Source: Galdieria yellowstonensis (Eukaryota; Rhodophyta; Bangiophyceae; Galdieriales; Galdieriaceae). Taken from it: a DNA stretch of 64,000 nucleotides. The notes under the pieces are model-generated. The model ran no database searches. It was not told the origin of the DNA and was given only the letters and a program-made list of their open reading frames with translations. The translations under genes were made by a program, and so were the position numbers. The stretch is taken from NCBI GenBank assembly GCA_026122205.1, contig JANCYU010000023.1:1-64000 (forward strand), given 5' to 3'. Shown here piece by piece: positions 31,952 to 43,152 of the stretch (its first letter is position 1; every line of letters begins with the position of its first letter).

Positions 31952-33568
31952 TTATTTTTCAATCCTGAAACTATCCAAAACAGTGCCACTAGTATTATAT
32001 AGGGTAAAATTCAACACCGCATCATTAACCTGAACCAAAGCGTAACCTCCAAATGGATAGTTTATGGCATCTATGCGAACTTGTGCATAGTCGGGATACG
32101 AAATACCAGGAGTAAAGTAATTATTGTCTGCCACTGCTCTACCGGCAATTCCATTCATTACTTGCACTGGGTATGGAGGCTTCAAATAGAGACTGCCATT
32201 CTGTTGGACGCAATTTGAGCATTGAGTTCTTGTCACGTTGTTGATAGGATTGACTCGTTCATATGCATGAACATGGCCACACCAATACATATCTGCTTTG
32301 TATTGATACATCAGTGGAAATACTTCCTTTTCAAGTTCAGGTCCAAATACATCACAACTCTTCCCGCTAATGTTACACGTCAAAGGACGATGAGCCATCA
32401 TAATGAGCCATAAATTTGGGTTGGATTCTCTTCTCTTGGCAAACTTTTGCAAATCATTTTCAAGCCACTCTAACTGACCTGGAAACGTGCTCAAAGGCGC
32501 TGGCTGAGTCATTTCCCATTCTCCTAGAGGATATGAAAAATAATTTTCGTAATTCATAAAGACAAAGTGAACCGGTCCCTCATCTATCGAATACCACAAG
32601 GCATCTGGAGCAGCGCCACTCTCGTTTACAGGCCAATAAAAGTTGTTGCGTACATATGTAAAATTCCATGGCCCTTCATGATTGCCAGTGGAAACCATAT
32701 AAGGCTTTGATGCGATAACATCTTCAAATAGAGTCATATACGCATCAAATGTAGTGTGGTAACCATCAGAATATGATTGGTCCCCTGGTAGAATAACATA
32801 GTCAAACTCGCTCATCCTTTGTTTAAGAGCATCGATAACAGGCTGACCTCCTTTGGTTCCAATGTCCGTAAAGAAAGCCAATTTTGTGGTGGAAGATGTG
32901 TTTCCGTATGGAGCCATGAACTGGAATGTTTTGTTCTTTGAAGTACCGCGAATGGTATACATGTATGTCTCACCTGGTTTTAGGGAAGATATTTTGACGT
33001 GGGTAGCATATCCTGAATAGTTGGAACATAAATATGGAGAAAAACCAGATCCTAAAGAAAATGTTCTTATGTCTGACGAACAAAATGACCCCAACTGAGA
33101 GCCTGAAGTGTTTGAGACAAATACGCAGGCTTCCGTTGGAGACGGTTTTTGGGCAGTATTCCAAGAGACGACCACTTCACCAGGACGACCTGTCATGGAA
33201 AGATGAACATTGAACGGGTCCATTGGATTGTTCACGTCACAACAATTACAGGTGCCATTGTTGGAAATATTGTACCAAGTTCCTTCCACAAGAGCACTAC
33301 TAAATAGGCTCATCTCTCCAGACATAGTAGAGTTCCAATGATTCTCTGCCTTCAGATCCTTTAAAACTTTCTTGAACCACTCTCCTTGAGGGTCTGTTCT
33401 TAAAAATAGTTCGAGAGGACTTTTTCTAAAGGTGTCTTCTCTTCTGGCGAAGCGAGCAAACTCATGAAATATCGAAGTTTTATCTGAGTCATGCTTATTA
33501 TTTGCTGAAGCACATTGAATTCCGAGATACGCAACAACGAGAAACGGAAGTAAATATGTTCTCAACAT
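31952..33568 (-). CDS. Purple acid phosphatase, secreted
   Basis: 538 aa, intronless, with a clear signal peptide (MLRTYLLPFLVVAYLGIQCA). The N-terminal fibronectin-like domain has NVHLSMTGRPGEVVVSWNT. The metallophosphatase core carries the five PAP metal-ligand blocks in order: AFFTDIG, GDQSYSDG (about residue 259; Asp and the chromophoric Tyr), STGNHEG (about 294), MMAHRP (about 390) and CGHVHAYER (about 429). It hydrolyses phosphate monoesters at acid pH using a dinuclear Fe centre, outside the cell or in the vacuole; many N-glycosylation sites (N-x-S/T) agree. Useful for phosphate scavenging. Confidence 0.95.
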   Translation of the reverse strand: MLRTYLLPFLVVAYLGIQCASANNKHDSDKTSIFHEFARFARREDTFRKSPLELFLRTDPQGEWFKKVLKDLKAENHWNSTMSGEMSLFSSALVEGTWYNISNNGTCNCCDVNNPMDPFNVHLSMTGRPGEVVVSWNTAQKPSPTEACVFVSNTSGSQLGSFCSSDIRTFSLGSGFSPYLCSNYSGYATHVKISSLKPGETYMYTIRGTSKNKTFQFMAPYGNTSSTTKLAFFTDIGTKGGQPVIDALKQRMSEFDYVILPGDQSYSDGYHTTFDAYMTLFEDVIASKPYMVSTGNHEGPWNFTYVRNNFYWPVNESGAAPDALWYSIDEGPVHFVFMNYENYFSYPLGEWEMTQPAPLSTFPGQLEWLENDLQKFAKRRESNPNLWLIMMAHRPLTCNISGKSCDVFGPELEKEVFPLMYQYKADMYWCGHVHAYERVNPINNVTRTQCSNCVQQNGSLYLKPPYPVQVMNGIAGRAVADNNYFTPGISYPDYAQVRIDAINYPFGGYALVQVNDAVLNFTLYNTSGTVLDSFRIEK

Positions 33569-34218
33569 TCTATCTCACGCACAATACCAAGACTAAAGTT
33601 TTCAAGTCTGCTTTTATGCCTTCACCAAAAGATGCGAATCTTCGATTCGATTCTGTTGAAATAGACTTTGAATCTAGACGAGATTCATCTTGAATTGGAT
33701 TTTGTTCCATCGAATTTTTCCATGTGGTGAAATCTTGTTAGTGCAAAGACATTTAAAATTCAATAGAATTCAAATAAAACAAAGGTACAGGATACACACC
33801 ATTTGTATCGGACGAAAGTCACAAGCGAGAATATTTCTGCGCCACCTCAAAGAGTGGGGAAGGAGTAGGCCTTCGTGTTAGCAGTAATTGAACCTTAGAA
33901 GCAAATTTTAGACTCGTATATGACATTCAGATTTACGGAGAGTTTTTTTTTCCCATCCATACAGGTTAGAGAACTAGAACCTGCCCTCACTCGTTGTAGC
34001 GTTCTATCCAGGGCTCGACCTGCATAGTTTCTAAAACGCTGTTTTGAGCATGCAACTTCGTATCCAACAACAAAAATTGGCTACTTGTCTTGTTACAAGA
34101 GGCCTTGGAGTTGTAAGCTCTTTGTACCAAAGACGGATATTATTGTTTTATGGCGACAAGTAGAGCAAACGGCATTAAAAATCGACAGTAGTGGCGGAAG
34201 ATCTAGTATAATATTTCC

Positions 34219-34440
34219 CTAAAAGCTCGTTTGCAAACTTTTTCGTCTTTTAGGATAATCATATACAAGTAATGAGTCTGTAAATATGCGACTGTTGTCC
34301 GAGTCGTTCAGTTGCATACAAAAGGATATGGCATCGAGTGTTTTCTTCCACTTGAAGGATGTCTTCTTTACAGGAAGCGGTGGTCCCACGTATGAGTAAA
34401 CGACTGTTTCTGAATTGTGTGCTTCTGGGAAGTGCTTCAT
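34219..34440 (-). CDS. Small hypothetical protein
   Basis: 73 codons from ATG 34438-34440 to 34219 (starts MKHFPEAHNSETVVYSYVGP, ends with a basic KRRKSLQTSF tail). No recognised domain, signal or membrane segment. It could be an exon, or chance; listed because the surrounding 1.6 kb otherwise lacks genes. Confidence 0.25.
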   Translation of the reverse strand: MKHFPEAHNSETVVYSYVGPPLPVKKTSFKWKKTLDAISFCMQLNDSDNSRIFTDSLLVYDYPKRRKSLQTSF

Positions 34441-34667
34441 TGCCTGTTTTTTATATGTTTTTGAATTACTTGGGTTTCTTCTTTCCTGTTTCTACTGATA
34501 AACCGGATTGAATTATTGCAAGAGAAAGATTAGGAAATGAAATCAAGAAAGATGATTTTATATTAAGGCAAAGAATCCTACAAATCGAGAATTGGCTCAA
34601 GGTCGCAAAGAAAACCCATATTACTTGGTTATATTTCAGAATGGACAGCTGCTTTCCTACAGTCGTT

Positions 34668-34768
34668 CCTTGGGAAGCAGGAGAGAGTCCGTTTATCTGT
34701 TATTGTTATGGCTCTCATTATGACAGTAGAGCCACGTAGTCCGAGGTCCAGCTCTCTGCTTCCCTTGG
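34668..34768. ncRNA. Candidate structured RNA or inverted repeat
   Basis: The arm CCTTGGGAAGCAGGAGAGAG (34668-34687) can pair imperfectly with CTCTCTGCTTCCCTTGG (34752-34768). An inner hairpin TGGCTCT / AGAGCCA (34709-34715 with 34728-34734) has a 12-nt loop. Nested stems in an otherwise non-coding stretch suggest a structured RNA or a short inverted-repeat element. It matches no RNA family I recognise, and its strand is unknown. Confidence 0.3.
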
Positions 34769-35217
34769 CTCTGTGGATGGGAGGAAACATTGTTTTCAAG
34801 ACTTTAACGGAAAAGATTTCCGCAAAGAGTCTGACCCGTGGTGGACATAAGTGTGGATACTTAGAATAGGATTTCGTTTGCTAAGTAGCATAAAGTTTTA
34901 GTTTGCCAAAGTGTAACTTACAGGGTTTAAAGTTTTCAATCCTTTTGAAGCTCGGAACTTCAACTTTGGTCAACTATCATTTATATATTCCAACGTTACA
35001 GACTCATATGCAACAAATGGAAGGGATCCATGCCACTGTCATAGTCCAATCTCTCACAACTAACAAAGGAACGACTCGAGTGTATCGTTGGCGCCAAAAA
35101 CGTTCGTTGGAATTTGCATGGAAATTGGAGGGCGGCAACTCTTTTACGAACATTTGGGACAACGCACCCCCATAAAAATTGCGATTCGTGGCGTTTTATA
35201 AAATTGAAGCAAAACGT

Positions 35218-36997
35218 TTAAGGATGATTGGCTAAAGTCGGTATCCTGCAGAGCATAATGAAAGACATTTGCAATCGGATGACAAAAAACGTACCAGTCT
35301 TGCAGGCGACTACGAAACGAGTGCAAACTTGGCGTTGAGCTTAAAAGAGTTCCACTTTCTTCTACAGGTATCTTAATAATATAATAACAACCAAGCAGTG
35401 ATATACAGCTGCCCACTACCAAGGCTCCTGAAACACTTCCGAACAAAACCATTAAAGCTCCGTCAAATAGAGCACATAACAAAAACGGAACAACAATATA
35501 AACGTTCAAGATGCCCAGAATGACCGCACGATCATATTGACTCGTAAAGACACATGCCAGACTATAAGGAACCTGCAAAACGCTATCAATACAAAATGTT
35601 GTCCACAAAACAAGCTTAAACTACCGTCATAGTAATTGCCCACGGAACACCAAGAAATGATATTAAACATACAGCTACCCATTTTTCATGGATGAAAGGA
35701 GTTGATAAAAGTAACAAACTAAGCGCGGTATTCCCGATAAACCATAATGTTCGCAAACCTAAATGACTAACAAGCCAAGGCGCTAAAGCAGATACGAAAA
35801 CTGAAATAATAGAATTGAAGAAAAGTCCTATAGTCCCTGCTCGAACTCCCTCATCATACAAAGAATCTTCCACCCAAATATTGCCCTTCATAATATCTTT
35901 ACCAACCCAATCCGTAATATGAATAAAGATCATCGAATAACCAAACCACGAAAAAAATATTACCATACAAACACGTTGAATAGGACTAGGCAAATGAAAC
36001 AAGAACTGAATAGCCATTGTTAATGGATTCGGTGTGCTTGAGTGTTGCAAGGTATGGACATTATACTGAGGTTCCTCTTCTGCGAAATATAAACTAGTTC
36101 CCAAACAAAAGAGCAATATAACCATGGAAACTAAGCCGGTTACCTAAAATGAAAATATGAAAATCACTTGGAAAGATATCTTTCGTTCACCTTCAAGTTT
36201 ACACAAGTCTGATGGCAACTGTCGCTTTCAAGTCTTTGCACAAAAAAGAAGCAATCTGTCCAGTCAATAGAACCAGCCAAATAGCCTGTTGCTTGGCCGA
36301 TTCCGAGCCAAAAGGCAAACATCGCATTACCAAACTCTAACTGACGCTCCGTTTCGACGATATCTGTAATCAAGGCTCTAGAAGGACCCTTCCAGAGTAG
36401 GTATCAGATGATGACGCTCAAAAGTATTATTCAATATACCTGAATAGCATTATGTGCAAAACTCAAACATGTGAAACCTACAAACGCAAGAAAAACGGAT
36501 ACATAGTTGGGGTGATCTGAACTCATTTGCAAAGGGAAACTTTTAAAGGGCTTTCCAAGATCTCCAGCAAAGATCAACAGAAACATTCCAATCACCTCAA
36601 ACACTGCCCCAATAGCTATGAACGGTCTTCTTCGACCCCACGGATTCTCACATCTATCTGATAAAACTCCGACTATTGGCTGAACGACAAGACCTCCAAT
36701 GGGACCAACTAACCAAAACATGGACAGAAACATATCTGTCACACCCATTTCTCGAAACAACGGAGTAGCCTTTGCAATAACAATTGACCAAGTGCATTCT
36801 ACCCCAGCAAACGCCAAAGTCACCAAAACCACTGAACAATCTGTAGTTCTTTTCCTGCGGAAGCGATTTTCAAAAGTCCCTTCTGTGGATGAAAGAAGAC
36901 TCTCTGACTCGCTGGGAATATGAAACCCTTGTTTCTCTGTCTGTCTATTGGGTTGTAGCTGTTCTTGACGATGTTTTTCGTAATCAAACCGCTTCAT
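35218..36997 (-). CDS. GPH/SLC45-type sucrose-proton symporter
   Basis: Five exons by inspection. Start ATG 36995-36997 (MKRFDYEKHRQEQ). Twelve membrane segments are expected. Family signatures are GGLVVQPIVGVLSDRCENPW with GRRRPFIAIGA in the loop 2-3 region and, after the first intron, NAIQ|GPSRALITDIV. Later segments include GNAMFAFWLGIGQATGYLAG and FFSWFGYSMIFIHITDWVGK. Introns of about 45-60 nt join ..VNLK|VTGLVSMVILL and ITMT|VPYSLACVF. A last 49-nt intron (donor GTACGT after RLQDW, acceptor CTCTGCAG) would give the C-terminus QDWIPTLANHP and stop at 35218-35220; unspliced, the frame runs on to 35144. SLC45/SUT proteins import sucrose or related sugars with H+. Confidence 0.87.
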
Positions 36998-37213
36998 CAG
37001 AACAGCTATACTGGAAGAAACTGGAAAGTTACCAAAGCACAAGGTGCGACTCTCTTATCTCTCCCGTGGAGTAGTAGCGCATCAAGCGATCACTTGACGA
37101 CAATCCACAAAGAAATAGAAAAGACACATGAAAAGACGCCCAACAAGCATTCATAGATGATCACTTGACATTTTATGTAATCAAGTCGATAAGTTTCGAG
37201 ACAAAATTGTAAA

Positions 37214-37625
37214 ATGCAAGCGGTACTTTGGATAGCAGTAAAGGTAAGGAATCAACGACTGGTGGAATCAACAGAGTTGGGGTCGTTGGCTGGGATGTCT
37301 CGAACTTTGATAGAAGAAAATGATCTGTACCGTTATTTTGACACAAACACTTGGAAATATGACTCTTGTACCAAGAAAACGACGCTAGACAGCTATACGG
37401 TAAGAACATTGTTTAGGGTATTTTATTGTTTATTTTCAAAAGGATGTTAGTACCTGGATACTATTAGCTGCCGTGGTCGTGTCTTTACTGTTATTCTATT
37501 ATGTTTGGAACGTTAACAAGAGCCTGCTGGAGGAACTTTATTCGAAAGAGACTCGCTCTCGCTATGATATTTTACGAAGCAAGCCTCCTATAACAGGTGC
37601 CAACCATCGAATAACAAGCGATTAG
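37214..37625 (+). CDS. Small single-pass membrane protein, unknown
   Basis: Two exons. Exon 1 (ATG 37214, or the internal ATG giving MSRTLIEENDLYRYFDTNTW) ends ..DSYT. A 45-nt intron (GTAAGAAC..TTTCAAAAG) joins it to DVSTWILLAAVVVSLLLFYY, a clear transmembrane helix. A basic tail follows (VWNVNKSLLEELYSKETRSR..), ending at TAG 37623-37625. Length is about 90-125 aa depending on the start; a further intron before the second ATG is possible. Family not recognised. Convergent with the Vma12-like gene, 7 bp away. Confidence 0.6.
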
Positions 37626-37632
37626 AGATTTA

Positions 37633-38241
37633 TTAGCTGAGCTTCTCTTTTTTATTTGTTTTCGCTATCAACATATCCTTGGCTAACATACCAGTAATAA
37701 TAAGGATAACGTCGACGAACATAGCAAAAATAAGAGTCAATAAGCCCCATATCAGTGCTACTGTTTGCTTTGCGGTTAGTTTCCAGGCAACATAGTAACC
37801 TACAACGAAGCCTGTCGCCATGGAGGTTAGAACTTGCAAGCCAAGTGTCAACTGTTCCCTAAATGACTTAAAAGAGGCAGAGGTTGATGGTTCGCTTGGC
37901 GCAAGACTAGGTAAGTCCTGTATTAGTTCCCTATACTGCTTTCTTTCATGACGCTCACGAAGAGCTTCTAGTCTTTTGTCTAGTATTGCAGGACGTTGAT
38001 AATTGTCATATGGACACTTGGGAGGTGGCAGTTTCCACGTGCTACTTGCCACAAGGGACCAAAACGGTGGAAGAGCATCTTTGGGCGCCAAACGAGTTAT
38101 CTCGTACAAATTTTGGTGGGATATTGTATCTTCTTTAAGACTATCGAGTAAATGTTTCTGTTTTGGATTCTCTCTCAGATAACTTTCCACCACATATCGT
38201 ACTTGAGTCTGATGACGAGAAGATAGTTGTAACTGCACCAT
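37633..38241 (-). CDS. Vma12/TMEM199-like V-ATPase assembly factor
   Basis: 202 aa from ATG 38239-38241. The Vma12 layout is visible: an N-terminal helical domain, then LPPPKCPYDNYQRPAILDKR with basic LRERHERKQYRELIQDL, then FREQLTLGLQVLTSMATGFV preceding two membrane segments (TSMATGFVVGYYVAW and VALIWGLLTLIFAMFVDVIL), and a short Lys-rich C-terminal tail like an ER retention signal. In yeast and animals this protein helps assemble the V-ATPase Vo sector in the ER. It starts 26 bp after the upstream ABC transporter's stop on the same strand. The family call rests on layout and motif resemblance. Confidence 0.72.
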   Translation of the reverse strand: MVQLQLSSRHQTQVRYVVESYLRENPKQKHLLDSLKEDTISHQNLYEITRLAPKDALPPFWSLVASSTWKLPPPKCPYDNYQRPAILDKRLEALRERHERKQYRELIQDLPSLAPSEPSTSASFKSFREQLTLGLQVLTSMATGFVVGYYVAWKLTAKQTVALIWGLLTLIFAMFVDVILIITGMLAKDMLIAKTNKKEKLS

Positions 38242-38267
38242 ACTCTTCCCAAATCCGCATGAAAATT

Positions 38268-40459
38268 TCACCGAAAACCGACAAGGGAAGACGAGATTTC
38301 TCCCTTCTCTACTTGATACATCCACATTCTACGATAAATACCGTCCTGATAGGAAAGTAACTCTTCGTGTGTTCCTCTTTCAACACAAAAACCATCCTGC
38401 AAAACTAAAATATTATCTGCATGAATTACCGTGCTCAAACGGTGAGCAATAATGATAGTAGTGCGATTCTTCGAAATTTCCATTAAAGATGATTGAATAG
38501 CTCGTTCGGTTTCCGTGTCTAAAGCAGAAGTTGCCTCATCCAACACTAGAATCGAAGGATTTTTTAGAACAGCACGAGCAACAGCAACACGCTGCTTTTC
38601 ACCTCCACTTAGGCGAAGGCCTCGTTCGCCTACGACAGTTTCATAACCATTAGGAAGCGAGCAGATGAAATCATGAATGCTGACAAGTTAGCAAATTTTA
38701 CGTTCAAAAGAAACTACTTACCGAGCTACTTTTGCTGCTTCTATAATCTCTTCATCACTTGCATCCGGTTTCGAATATTGTATATTAAATCTTATCGTAT
38801 CATGAAACAGGCCAGTATCTTGTGCAACAATTCCAATAGCTTCACGAACAGAATCCTTGCAAAACTTCAATGGAAAAATGGAGAAACTCAAATCACAAAA
38901 TACCTGTCGAACTTCATCAATGAGCTGACCATCAATTCGAATAGAGCCTGAGTCTGGATCATATAAACGGAACAAAAGCTTGGTAATGGTGCTCTTTCCT
39001 GCTCCACTAACCCCAACAATAGCGAGTGTTGAACCTGCTGGTATATGGAATGAGATATTGTGAATGCCTCGAGAGTTTTCCTTGTAAGAAAAGCTAACAT
39101 TTTCAAAGGAAACCTAAGCAAAACGTTTCACTTGAGAGAATTCTCTTCAACTGCTTTTGGACTTACTTCTCCACCTTGGCACTTTAAAGATGGTGCTCCA
39201 GGTTTATCTTGAATACTAGGTTGCTCTCTTAAAAGAAGAATGAGCTTCTCAAGATCTGTCAGCGCGGAGCTTATCATTCTATAGGCTGTTCCAAGGAAGC
39301 TCAATGGTTGATAGAGTTGTAGAATATATGCATTCACCATGACAAATGTTCCAACAGACTCTTCCATAGACATAACACGAGAAGCTGTCATTAACATTGC
39401 AGAGCCAAGACCCAAGCAAATCCAAAAGCTTTGGCCACTATTCAAAAGTGACAAGGACCACTGCGACTTGCGCGATACTTCAAAATATTCTTCTACCGCA
39501 TTCACATAACGTTGCGTTTCAAAACCCTCTGCACAAAAGTATTTCACAGTTTCAAAGTTTCCAAATGCTTCGACAGTTTTCTCTCGAACCATATTATCCT
39601 TTGCATTCACTTGTCTTCTGATGGTCCTCCTCCACTCACTAAGCCATACACTCCACACACCATATGCAATAACAGAAAGAGCAGTAGTAAAAGCCAACAC
39701 AAAGGAGCCTAAAGATACAAATACGCTGCACACGAGGAACAGTTCTATCACTGTTGGACCCAAAGTGAACACAAAAGTACCTAGCAACGTGCTAATGGAA
39801 TTGATGCCTCTATCTAGTGTGCTCACAATATCACCGGTTTTTCTACTGAGGTGAAATTCGTACGAAAGATCCAAAATGTGAGAGAATGAACGAACAGCTA
39901 AACTGCGAGTTGTATCTTGCGAAACTCGCTGCCAGAGACCTTGTCTCAATTCTCCCAGCAGAGTAGAAGCAAGTCGAAAAAATGCATAAGAAAGAACCGC
40001 CATATATACATTGGGAAACTTCAAGAAAGATATAAGGAAAGACTTGGAAGTCGTTGTTTGTGTATCTCCACCTAAGAAGTCAACCGCGCTTCGAAGAGCC
40101 AAAGGAGTTAAGAAGTTGGCAAACTTTGCCAGAAAGACAAGTAGAAGACAAAAAAGAACCCGAAGTTTCAGGAGCGAACGCTCTGGCCACAGATGCGGTA
40201 ATATGTAACTGGCAACTTGACTGTAACTCACGTGAGTTGAATCTCGCGCAACACTATTATTCAACGGAACAACAAAGTCTTGACTGTCGACGTTGGATGC
40301 TAACGTCGATACACCATTGGCGACTCTGTGGTAAGGAGTTTCTTTTCTACGCAAGTTTGACAACCAACGCCAACTCAGCTTCATTGTGTGCTTACTACAA
40401 AATTTGACTTTTCCAACATGCGATACGCTGTAACCAATAAAACAAATCGAAAAGGCCAT
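38268..40459 (-). CDS. ABCB6/HMT1-like half ABC transporter
   Basis: Four exons. Exon 1 (to 39131) encodes a basic leader and the six-helix membrane domain, with HMT1/ABCB6-type features: SLDLSYEFHLSRKTGD-like coupling region, GNFETVKYFCAEGFETQRY and PLSFLGTAYRMI. The nucleotide-binding domain follows across short introns: Walker A GVSGAGKSTITK, Q-loop GIVAQDTGLFHDTIRFN, signature LSGGEKQRVA, Walker B SILVLDEATSALD and H-loop IIAHRLST. It ends ..GEISSSLVGFR. Relatives sit in the mitochondrial outer membrane, vacuole or lysosome and move porphyrins, heavy-metal thiol complexes or related compounds. ATM1/ABCB7 is the nearest alternative. Its 5' end is 311 bp from the divergent CPSF2 gene. Confidence 0.88.
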
Positions 40460-40770
40460 TTTGCCACAGCACGTCCAAACAGCAACTTGCGTCGAAAAAA
40501 GATAGCGATTGGAACATAAAGTAGCCGAGCTTTATTTTCACTGACTACAGAAGCAACAATTACGAAATAGATCGTGTTTATCTCTGTATCAAAATCACTT
40601 GATAGAGAACTCAAGTAATCAGAAGTGTTGTGCTTGTAAAATGCGAAATGATCAGGTTGGCATTGGACGGATTGAATGACTTGCAGCGGAGCGATTGGCG
40701 TTGATAGTCGTCAAGTTATGTGTTTGTAGAAAGTTTTTTAAGAAAACTTCCTTGAAAGGTTTTTCCGTCA
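40460..40770. promoter_or_regulatory. Shared intergenic region between ABC transporter and CPSF2 genes
   Basis: About 311 bp between divergent start codons, so probably a bidirectional promoter region. No specific element was recognised. Confidence 0.4.
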
Positions 40771-43137
40771 ATGTCTTCGATTCTGAGATTTACGCCTTTG
40801 TATGGAGTGAAGACTGAAGACTTGGCTGTTTGTTATTTATTGGAGGTGGATGACTTTCGAATACTTTTGGATTGTGGTTGGAACGACCGTTTTGAAGAAG
40901 CACTGCTAGAACCTTTGCGTCGGATAGCACCCAGAGTGGATGCGGTACTCATTTCTCAACCTGACCTGTTTCACTTGGGTGCACTTCCATATGCAGTATC
41001 AAAGTTAGGACTAAGAGCACCGACATATGCAACGCTGCCTGTGTGGAGAATGGGACAACTGTTTATGTATGATGCCCATCAGAGTCGAGTTATGCAGGAG
41101 GACTTTCGCGTGTTTGACCTTGACGACGTCGATGCAGCTTTTGACAAATTTATTCAGCTCAAATATCAACAAATTGTGAGCTTCTCAGAAAGAGGAAAGG
41201 GAATAAGTATAACACCACACCCAGCAGGTCATATGATAGGAGGAACTATTTGGAAAATACAGAGTGAAACAGACGAAATTTTGTACGCGAGTGACTTCAA
41301 CCATAGAAGAGAACGACATTTGAATCCAACTACTTTGCAGTATTTGACCAGACCTAGTCACCTGATAATTGGAGCTTCACAAGCTTTGGTTCGCCCATCA
41401 TCGTCGTCTTCCGCCTCTGGACAACAGAATCCTAAAGGTTCTCAAATATATTCCAGATCCAACCCTTTGATGGAAGTTTGCGAGGAAGCATTGAGCACTT
41501 TGAGACAAGGAGGAGATGTACTTATTCCTATCGACACTGCTGGTAGAGTTTTAGAACTTGCTCTTGGTTTTGAGCAGTTCTGGTCAAGTGAAAAACTTGG
41601 TTCAAGCTATGCGGTTGCTCTTATAGAGCATGTATCCTTCAATACTATAGACTTTGCCAAGAGTATGATGGAATGGATGTCCGATGCCATAATTAACAAG
41701 TTTGATACTACGCGAGAAAATCCTTTTCATTTGAAGCATATTCACTTGTGCCATAGTCGTTCAGAGTTGAGTGGTTTGACATCTCCCAAAGTTATCTTGG
41801 CATCTTTGGCTTCGCTTGAATGCGGATTTTCGAGAGAATTAATTGTAGAAATGGCATCGAATAAGAAAAACAAGTTGATTCTAGTCGATCGACTTGAACC
41901 AAATACGTTGGCTCATACTCTCTATGATATATTAGAGGGAGAGTCGGAAGGAAGCACCTCTCAATCACCTCGAATACCATTACAACTGAATAGACGTGTG
42001 CCACTTCAAGGAACAGAACTTGAAGAATATTATGCGAAACTGAAGAACTCGGAGCCTTCCAATCATATACAAAACCAAAACGAGGTGGAGAAGGATAATA
42101 TAGTTCCTATGTCGGCCGAAGATGAACAGGAGGAAGATTTGAGTGAAGATGAGAAGGATACTATGCAGTCCCTGGATCATTTGTCTGGAGAGAACAAAGT
42201 TGACAAGGCGCATTCTGAAATGCCACTCTTTTCCAATGTTCGTAAGCAAATAGACGAGATATGGGATGACTATGGTTTAGTGATCGACACAAAATGTTTC
42301 ATGATTGGTGAGGATCCGGGGGAGATGGAAGGAGATAGCGAAGAGCTGAGTGAAACTTCCATGGACGACAGAATAAACAATCCGATCGATTTCCGTAGTG
42401 CTTTTCAAGAGGACGAACAAGTTCCTACAAAGTGCATTCAAGTCAACATTAATTTGGAGGTTGCGTGCCAACTTAGATATATTGGCTGTGCTGGGCTTTC
42501 TGATGGACGATCTTTGAGGCAACTATTGACCGCTGTTTCTCCAAGAAGAGTTATCGTTGTGCATGGAAGTCGGAAAGAAACTGCTGCAATCAGAGTAAGT
42601 AGAAATTATAGAATTTCTTTTGACTTACTTCTTTCGAAGGAATTTTGTGAACGAGGACTAACGAAAGATGTCTTCTGTCCAAGAGCAATGGAAACGATAG
42701 ATATAACTACGGATACTTCTATTTTTAGGTTGACTTTACGAGATCGTCTCTTGTCGAGTTGTGTCTGGAAAAAGATGGGCGATTATGAACTTTCATTCTT
42801 AGATGGCACTATACGAGTTGAAAATGAGACACAAACAAAAGAAGGAAATGTAGGTCGTAATCAAGAATATGTTTTAGAGCAACGTTCTTCTGTGGATACT
42901 GGACATCCAATCGTATTTGTTGGAGAAGGAAAGTTGTCTGATTTAAGACCCGCTCTTAGTCGTGCAGGAATACCTTCAGATTTTATTGGAGGTGTCCTTG
43001 TAGCAGAAGATAGAGAAACAGGAGCCTATATTATGGTTCGCAAGACAGCATCCCAAATGGCAGTGTTAGAAGGACCATTGTGTCCCGATTACTTTGAAGT
43101 TCGAAAATTACTACTGCAGTTGTATACTATACTTTAG
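40771..43137 (+). CDS. CPSF2: Cleavage and polyadenylation specificity factor subunit 2 (CPSF100)
   Basis: 788 aa, intronless. The N-terminal metallo-beta-lactamase fold starts SSILRFTPLYGVKTEDLAVC and includes LLDCGWNDRF. The site that is HxHxDH in the nuclease CPSF73 reads SQPDLFHLGALPY here, the inactive CPSF100 form. HPAGHMIGGTIWKI and DFNHRRERHL follow, then the beta-CASP part (GDVLIPIDTAGRVLELAL) and an acidic linker at about residues 440-470. The C-terminal region includes SPRRVIVVHGSRKE and KLSDLRPALSRAGI. It pairs with CPSF73 in pre-mRNA 3'-end cleavage. The end is 15 bp from the convergent DGAT1 gene. Confidence 0.95.
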   Translation: MSSILRFTPLYGVKTEDLAVCYLLEVDDFRILLDCGWNDRFEEALLEPLRRIAPRVDAVLISQPDLFHLGALPYAVSKLGLRAPTYATLPVWRMGQLFMYDAHQSRVMQEDFRVFDLDDVDAAFDKFIQLKYQQIVSFSERGKGISITPHPAGHMIGGTIWKIQSETDEILYASDFNHRRERHLNPTTLQYLTRPSHLIIGASQALVRPSSSSSASGQQNPKGSQIYSRSNPLMEVCEEALSTLRQGGDVLIPIDTAGRVLELALGFEQFWSSEKLGSSYAVALIEHVSFNTIDFAKSMMEWMSDAIINKFDTTRENPFHLKHIHLCHSRSELSGLTSPKVILASLASLECGFSRELIVEMASNKKNKLILVDRLEPNTLAHTLYDILEGESEGSTSQSPRIPLQLNRRVPLQGTELEEYYAKLKNSEPSNHIQNQNEVEKDNIVPMSAEDEQEEDLSEDEKDTMQSLDHLSGENKVDKAHSEMPLFSNVRKQIDEIWDDYGLVIDTKCFMIGEDPGEMEGDSEELSETSMDDRINNPIDFRSAFQEDEQVPTKCIQVNINLEVACQLRYIGCAGLSDGRSLRQLLTAVSPRRVIVVHGSRKETAAIRVSRNYRISFDLLLSKEFCERGLTKDVFCPRAMETIDITTDTSIFRLTLRDRLLSSCVWKKMGDYELSFLDGTIRVENETQTKEGNVGRNQEYVLEQRSSVDTGHPIVFVGEGKLSDLRPALSRAGIPSDFIGGVLVAEDRETGAYIMVRKTASQMAVLEGPLCPDYFEVRKLLLQLYTIL

Positions 43138-43152
43138 CTGGTAAAAATTTGT

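Larger units (their letters stand above)
33569..35217. other. 1.65 kb region with little coding evidence
   Basis: Lies between the phosphatase start and the transporter 3' end. It holds a 73-codon minus-strand frame (34219-34440) and a foldable segment (34668-34768), both listed separately. The rest shows no recognised feature. Confidence 0.45.

Noticed and set aside
34903..35175. 90-codon plus-strand frame over the transporter 3' end
   Set aside because: Overlaps the opposite-strand transporter tail and lacks any domain.
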